From: Mycobacterium sp.
GTDB taxonomy: Bacteria; Actinomycetota; Actinomycetes; Mycobacteriales; Mycobacteriaceae
Length of the DNA: 64,000 nucleotides
Assembly: GCA_003987775.1 (NCBI GenBank)
Contig: RXJD01000011.1
Coordinates: forward strand, 124,001-188,000
Reading direction: 5' to 3'
Part shown: piece after piece, positions 60,081-64,000 of the stretch
Position numbering within the stretch: position 1 is the first letter of the stretch
Layout of the letters: each line of letters starts with the position of its first letter
Made by a program: the position numbers and the translations under genes
Notes under the pieces: generated by a model
What the model saw: the letters and a program-made list of their open reading frames with translations, nothing else
Database searches by the model: none
What the model was told of the DNA's origin: nothing

Positions 60081-60632
60081 TCAGGGCTTGTCGCCGAACG
60101 CCGGTGCGACGAACCGCTGCACCAGCTCATGTTCGGCGGCCGCATTCTCCGCGGGCCACGACACCAGCGACAGCACCACCCGCACCACCCACTGCGCGGC
60201 CTGGGGGTCGGTGTCGGCCAGGCCGGCGAGCTCGGAAGCAAGGTCGGCGAGCAACGGCGACGCGGTGAGTCCGCCCATCGCGTCGGCGCCCGAGCTCAGC
60301 ATCAGCCGGCTCATCGGATCCGATCGAATTCGCTTGAGCGCCAGGGTGATGGCGGTAACGACTCGTTCTTGTCCGCTCAGTCCGGCTACTGCCGAACGCA
60401 CCGAGTCGATGATGCCGGCTGCCGCCCGGCGCAGCACGGCGTCGCGAATCTCGGCCTTGCCGCCGGCATACCGATATACGGTCGCCCGGGAGCAGTGCAC
60501 GTTCGCCGCCAGCCGGTCGATGTCCAGTGCGTCGAGCCCGTGGCGGGCGATCAGGTCGGTGGCGGCGGCATAGATGCGCTCCGCGGCCATCGCGCGCCGG
60601 TCGGCGCCGATCACCCAGTCGTCAGCCGGCAT
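60081..60632 (-). CDS. TetR family transcriptional regulator
   Basis: The 183-residue protein has an HTH near 25-68 (LDIDRLAANVHCSRATVYRYAGGKAEI). The sensor domain is Ala-rich. It is divergent from the P450 with 190 bp between, and convergent with the PhlG-like gene (five bases apart). The P450 is the likely target. Confidence 0.82.
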   Translation of the reverse strand: MPADDWVIGADRRAMAAERIYAAATDLIARHGLDALDIDRLAANVHCSRATVYRYAGGKAEIRDAVLRRAAAGIIDSVRSAVAGLSGQERVVTAITLALKRIRSDPMSRLMLSSGADAMGGLTASPLLADLASELAGLADTDPQAAQWVVRVVLSLVSWPAENAAAEHELVQRFVAPAFGDKP

Positions 60633-60669
60633 CGCTCACCCGACCCCGCGAGAAGCGCACGACTATTTT

Positions 60670-60683
60670 TCTCAGCCTTGAGA
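60670..60683. promoter_or_regulatory. inverted repeat TCTCA-N4-TGAGA in the tetR/P450 gap
   Basis: Perfect 5-bp arms are followed 16 bp later by a third TCTCA half-site (60700-60704). It is a weak candidate operator. Confidence 0.3.
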
Positions 60684-60822
60684 CGATCGCGGACATTGCT
60701 CTCACAGTAGCCGCAGGTCGTGCCGCTTGGCTGAGACAGCTCGCGCGACGGTCCGCCGGCAACCGGTCTCGACTTCACAATGTGCCATTGACCAGCGGGT
60801 ATCGACTCCGCAGGCTGGGTAC

Positions 60823-62037
60823 ATGATCGCTGTCCATGATGCCGTCGAGCTCTTCGACGCCGCCTCGATCCAGGATCCTTATCCGCTCTACGAGCGCCTG
60901 CGCAGCGCGGGCCCGGTGCATCGGGTGGCCGACTCGGACTTCTATGTGGTGTGCGAATGGGCTGCCGTCAACGAAGCCATCAGCCGGACCGGGGACTTCT
61001 CCTCGAACCTGACCGCGACCATGACGTATACGCCCGACGGCAACGTGCGGGCATTCACCATGGACGCCCTCGGCGGGCCCACTCAGGTGCTGGCGACCGC
61101 TGACGACCCGGTCCACGCGGTGCATCGCAAACTGCTGGTCCGGCACCTGGCCGCCAAGCGGATCCGGGCCATCGAGCAGTTCACGGCGACCGCCGCGGAC
61201 CGGCTCTGGCGCGAGGGACTGCGCGATGGGCGTATCGAGTGGATGGGATCGGTGGCCAACCGCCTGCCCATGATGGTGGTGGCGGAGCTGATCGGTGTTC
61301 CCGATGCTGACATCGCGCAGCTGGTGCAATGGGGTTACGCCGCCACTCAGTTGCTCGAAGGACTGGTCAGTCAGGATCAGCTCGCCGCGGCCGGCGTCGC
61401 ATTGCTGGAACTCAACGGCTTCATCACCGAGTGCTTCCGCCGTGCAGTGGCCGACCCCCGGGAGAACCTGCTGGGCGAGCTGTCGGCGGCCTGCACCGCG
61501 GGGGAGATCGACACCATCGCCGCGCAGGTGATGATGGTGACCCTGTTCGCCGCGGGCGGGGAGTCCACCGCTTCGCTGCTGGGCAGTGCCGCCTGGATCC
61601 TGGCCACTCGTCCCGACGTTCAGCGCCGGTTGCGTGAAAACCCGGCTCTGCACACCCCATTCATCGAGGAGACACTGCGCTACGAACCGCCGTTCCGTGG
61701 TCACTACCGGCATGTGCGCACCGACACCAGCCTGGCCGGTGTCGAGCTGCCGGCCGACTCGCATCTGATGTTGATGTGGGGCGCGGCCAATCGCGATCCC
61801 AGCCAGTTCGACGACCCCGCGCAGTTCCGGCTCGACCGCTCCACGGCGAAGGGACACCTCAGCTTCGGCAGGGGCGCGCACTTCTGCGTCGGTGCCGCAC
61901 TCGCACGTCTGGAAGCTCAGATCGCACTGCGGCTACTGCTGGACCGCACCACCGTCATCGAGGCGGCCGACGTCGGTCCCTGGTTGCCGAGCCTGCTGGT
62001 ACGCCGGCTGGAACACCTGGAGCTGATGATCAAATAG
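60823..62037 (+). CDS. cytochrome P450
   Basis: The 404-residue P450 has I-helix FAAGGESTASLLG near 243-255 (Glu-Ser-Thr replaces the usual Asp-Thr), K-helix EETLRYEPP near 283 and the heme loop FGRGAHFCVGAALAR near 347-361. No ferredoxin gene is beside it, unlike the P450 at 32609. ATG 60823 is chosen over 60727 because the usual N-terminus starts at MIAVHDAV. It may act in the same metabolism as the PhlG-like unit or independently under its TetR. Confidence 0.88.
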   Translation: MIAVHDAVELFDAASIQDPYPLYERLRSAGPVHRVADSDFYVVCEWAAVNEAISRTGDFSSNLTATMTYTPDGNVRAFTMDALGGPTQVLATADDPVHAVHRKLLVRHLAAKRIRAIEQFTATAADRLWREGLRDGRIEWMGSVANRLPMMVVAELIGVPDADIAQLVQWGYAATQLLEGLVSQDQLAAAGVALLELNGFITECFRRAVADPRENLLGELSAACTAGEIDTIAAQVMMVTLFAAGGESTASLLGSAAWILATRPDVQRRLRENPALHTPFIEETLRYEPPFRGHYRHVRTDTSLAGVELPADSHLMLMWGAANRDPSQFDDPAQFRLDRSTAKGHLSFGRGAHFCVGAALARLEAQIALRLLLDRTTVIEAADVGPWLPSLLVRRLEHLELMIK

Positions 62038-62049
62038 CTTGTGGCGCAG

Positions 62050-62499
62050 TTAGTTCGCCGGTGTCGGCGCAATGCCGCCGGGGGAGACGATGAACGCCTC
62101 GACGGCAGTGGCCTGTTCGAAGCCGTCCACCTCGACCCGCCACTCGTAAATGCCCGGTTCCAGCGGGATTCCGGCCGGGATGTTGAGCGTGAGCGGCATC
62201 CGGACCGAGGTGCCGTGAATGGCACCCGGTAGGCGGCCCGCCTCGGCGGCCGCCTCGAACAGGATCCGCTGCGGGCCCTGCGGCCCCTGCACCACCACTG
62301 GTTGACCGTCGGTGTCCAGCAACTGGCAGGTGAGCTTGTGCTGCTTGTTCGTCTCGTCCCAGTCGATGTCCAGAAACATCACCAATGCGAATGGGGGCGT
62401 GGGCGTTTGACATTGGCGCCAACCCAACCCGAGGGTGTGGACCTTGCCCGATTGAACATCGGCTTGAGCTGCGTCCGCCAGAAAGAGACTGACCCTCAT
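62050..62499 (-). CDS. small conserved protein (DUF6941-like)
   Basis: The 149-residue product starts MRVSLFLAD. The first about 50 residues include SGKVHTLGLGWRQC, and the remainder looks like a beta-sandwich (IDWDETNKQHKLTCQLLD, then LTLNIPAGIPLEPG and YEWRVEVDG). I recall this pattern from an actinobacterial unknown family often labelled DUF6941. It is cytosolic with no signal peptide. AGGACG lies upstream of the ATG. Confidence 0.6.
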   Translation of the reverse strand: MRVSLFLADAAQADVQSGKVHTLGLGWRQCQTPTPPFALVMFLDIDWDETNKQHKLTCQLLDTDGQPVVVQGPQGPQRILFEAAAEAGRLPGAIHGTSVRMPLTLNIPAGIPLEPGIYEWRVEVDGFEQATAVEAFIVSPGGIAPTPAN

Positions 62500-62601
62500 G
62501 CGAGCACGTCCTGTTCCCAATCCGTATGCAATTACCCGTCGCCGCCGACCCCGAAAGATACTACGCCGCGACCAACTCGCCCGGTTTGCCGCTATGCCAC
62601 C

Positions 62602-64000
62602 CTATTTGGCAGGGGGCAATTGGCGGGGGCCGGTGGGCCCGTCCAACTCGCGTGGTCCCTCCCGCTCGACCAGCTGACGGCGACCATCCGAGGCCCCGAC
62701 CGCCAGGTCGGCCAGGTCTCTGCCGGGCGCCCCGCTCAGCGCGTGCTCGGCATGCCCGCCCAGCTGGCCGTAGTCACCGGCATAGTGCCGCTGCGCCGCC
62801 TGACCACGCGTCGAATCGATCCGGTGGACGCCTGGCCCGGGGGCTGCGGGCGCCGGTGCCTGCAGCGGGGGTTGCTGCGGCTGCTGGGGCTGCTGCTGGC
62901 CGGCGCCGTCGGAGGTCTCGGTATTCATAGTCACTTTGCGGGTCCGCTTCAGTGAGAAGGCAATCTCCTCGACCTCCTCGAACACCTGCCGGGCGGTGCG
63001 CAACGGCTGGGTGGTGTTGTCGATGACCCGCGCCACGAACGGTGGCACCAGCGGACGGATCCACCGGGCGGCGGCCTTGGTGGCATCCGGAATCGACGGA
63101 ATCAGCGGGGCACGGTGCTGGTCGTCCACCTCGGCGGGAGCCGACGGCTCGTAGTGCTCGACGGCCGCCATGACGGGTTCGGCCGGTGCCGGCAGGTTCT
63201 CGGTGACCGGTGGTTGCACATCGCGGTCCGCGGCGGGCAACTGGGCCACCGCCCGCGTTGCGGCGGCCTCGGCCTCGGCGGCGATCTGCAGATACATGTC
63301 TTCCTCCACTGGCTCGAAGGTACGTTCCGACGACGCGTGCACCGGGGCGTCGAGCGCCTCGACGACCCGGCGGCGGTGGTGTTCGCGATCGATCTCGGCC
63401 TGAGCCTCGATGGCGAGGCGCGTCTGGGTGAGTTGGTGCTCGGCCCACATGATCTCGGCCGCGCGGCGCACTTCGGCCCGCTTGACGGCGATCGCGGTGT
63501 CGGCTTCCAGCTCGGCGCGTTCGCGCTCCGCACGCGCGCTGGCGTGGCGATCGTGGGTGGTCTCGCCGCGCCACGTGCGCAGGATCAGCGGCAGCAGATA
63601 CAGCAGCACGAAGAATGCGATGGCAAGAAGGCGCAGCACGAGCGCCCCGGCGCCGGCGAGAGTCAGGTCGTTCATCGCGACCCACCGCGCGCCCAGACCC
63701 CGTCCGGCATCGGCGACCGCGGCCTGCCGCGCCTCGGTCAGTGCCTGTTCATCGCGTGCGACGGTGGCGTCCAGGGCGGGTGCCTGGCGGTCGCGAGCGG
63801 CCAGCGCGCCGTCGAGTTCCCGCTGGGCGTCACCGAGCAGCTCGTTCGCCGTCCGGGTCTCGGGCCCGCGGCCCGGAACGCCGGTGATCCGGGTTTGCGG
63901 GCAGGCGGGCGTCGGGTTGTACTCGCAGCGCGCGATCACCAGGGCGTTGTCCAGGTGTCCGCGGGCCTGGTCCACTGTTCCGTCCAGCGCGCTGCGTGCC
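62602..64000 (-). CDS. membrane protein with coiled coil (DUF4407-like), N-terminus outside window
   Basis: The frame is open to the window edge, so only the last about 465 residues are seen. The order is a helical charged segment (QRELDGALAARDRQAP), a membrane span (about 30 residues starting LTLAGAGALVLRLLAI), a long Arg/Glu/Ala-rich coiled coil and a Pro/Gln-rich tail (QQQPQQPQQPP). This resembles DUF4407 membrane proteins. Function is unknown. Confidence 0.6.
   Translation of the reverse strand, partial: ARSALDGTVDQARGHLDNALVIARCEYNPTPACPQTRITGVPGRGPETRTANELLGDAQRELDGALAARDRQAPALDATVARDEQALTEARQAAVADAGRGLGARWVAMNDLTLAGAGALVLRLLAIAFFVLLYLLPLILRTWRGETTHDRHASARAERERAELEADTAIAVKRAEVRRAAEIMWAEHQLTQTRLAIEAQAEIDREHHRRRVVEALDAPVHASSERTFEPVEEDMYLQIAAEAEAAATRAVAQLPAADRDVQPPVTENLPAPAEPVMAAVEHYEPSAPAEVDDQHRAPLIPSIPDATKAAARWIRPLVPPFVARVIDNTTQPLRTARQVFEEVEEIAFSLKRTRKVTMNTETSDGAGQQQPQQPQQPPLQAPAPAAPGPGVHRIDSTRGQAAQRHYAGDYGQLGGHAEHALSGAPGRDLADLAVGASDGRRQLVEREGPRELDGPTGPRQLPPAK

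Noticed and set aside
1..64000. tRNA, rRNA, CRISPR array, IS element or prophage
   Set aside because: No cloverleaf, spaced direct repeats, transposase, integrase or phage structural gene was found on reading either strand.

Overview
The window comes from a high-GC mycobacterium, probably an environmental, non-tuberculous species. The evidence is a PPE-domain esterase, an MmpL-type transporter, two wax-ester-synthase/diacylglycerol acyltransferases, a class III adenylate cyclase with a HAMP segment, a mycofactocin-type short-chain dehydrogenase, two P450s, many FadD/EchA-like proteins and a FabG3 (Rv2002-like) dehydrogenase at the left edge. No tRNA, rRNA, IS element, phage gene or CRISPR array was seen.

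Layout. 1-6400: FabG3-like SDR (cut by the edge), an alpha/beta hydrolase coupled to an SDR, a small membrane protein, a NYN-OST-HTH putative RNase, and a FadD coupled to a TetR regulator. 6400-12550: small lipoprotein, strong hairpin terminator, PPE-esterase fusion, FAD monooxygenase, a Gfo/Idh/MocA oxidoreductase broken by an in-frame TAG, a TIM-barrel isomerase-like protein and a small secreted protein. 12600-15560: iron-dependent alcohol dehydrogenase, TetR with a perfect operator, long crotonase. 15680-23780: glycosyltransferase, HELGH metallopeptidase lipoprotein, membrane protein, MmpL plus SDR, and a membrane-anchored monooxygenase-fold protein. 23780-31180: large LuxR regulator divergent from a FAD monooxygenase, then WS/DGAT and adenylate cyclase. 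31180-36700: tandem YbjQ-like genes, a P450-ferredoxin pair, LLM oxidoreductase, amidohydrolase. 36690-40120: a conserved protein of unknown function, a TetR and a methyltransferase, tied together by a repeated operator.

The most coherent block is 41092-49707. Eight tightly packed or overlapping minus-strand genes encode a mycofactocin-type SDR, TPP-dependent E1 alpha and E1 beta, a stand-alone lipoyl domain, a crotonase, an acyl-CoA ligase, a Rieske oxygenase alpha subunit and a KstD-like flavoprotein. A paralogous crotonase and a divergent CoA-transferase flank them. This reads as a dedicated catabolic pathway for a cyclic (steroid- or terpenoid-like) compound: hydroxylation, oxidation of the alcohol, dehydrogenation, CoA activation, ring cleavage and 2-oxoacid or diketone processing. 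The substrate cannot be read from the sequence.

51335-55087 is a three-gene run: PLP aldolase/racemase-fold protein, M28 peptidase and aldonolactone oxidase. 55206-57027 holds a second WS/DGAT and a free-standing ANTAR protein with hairpins in its leader. 57102-60076 is an IclR regulator divergent from a bicovalent-FAD oxidase coupled to a PhlG-like (diacetylphloroglucinol hydrolase family) C-C hydrolase, probably a small aromatic/polyketide degradation unit. A TetR/P450 divergent pair, a small conserved protein and the C-terminal part of a coiled-coil membrane protein close the window.

Several regulators (TetR at 39476, IclR at 57848) appear to be leaderless: a TANNNT -10 box lies exactly where transcription would begin at the GTG start codon, and the operator palindrome covers it.
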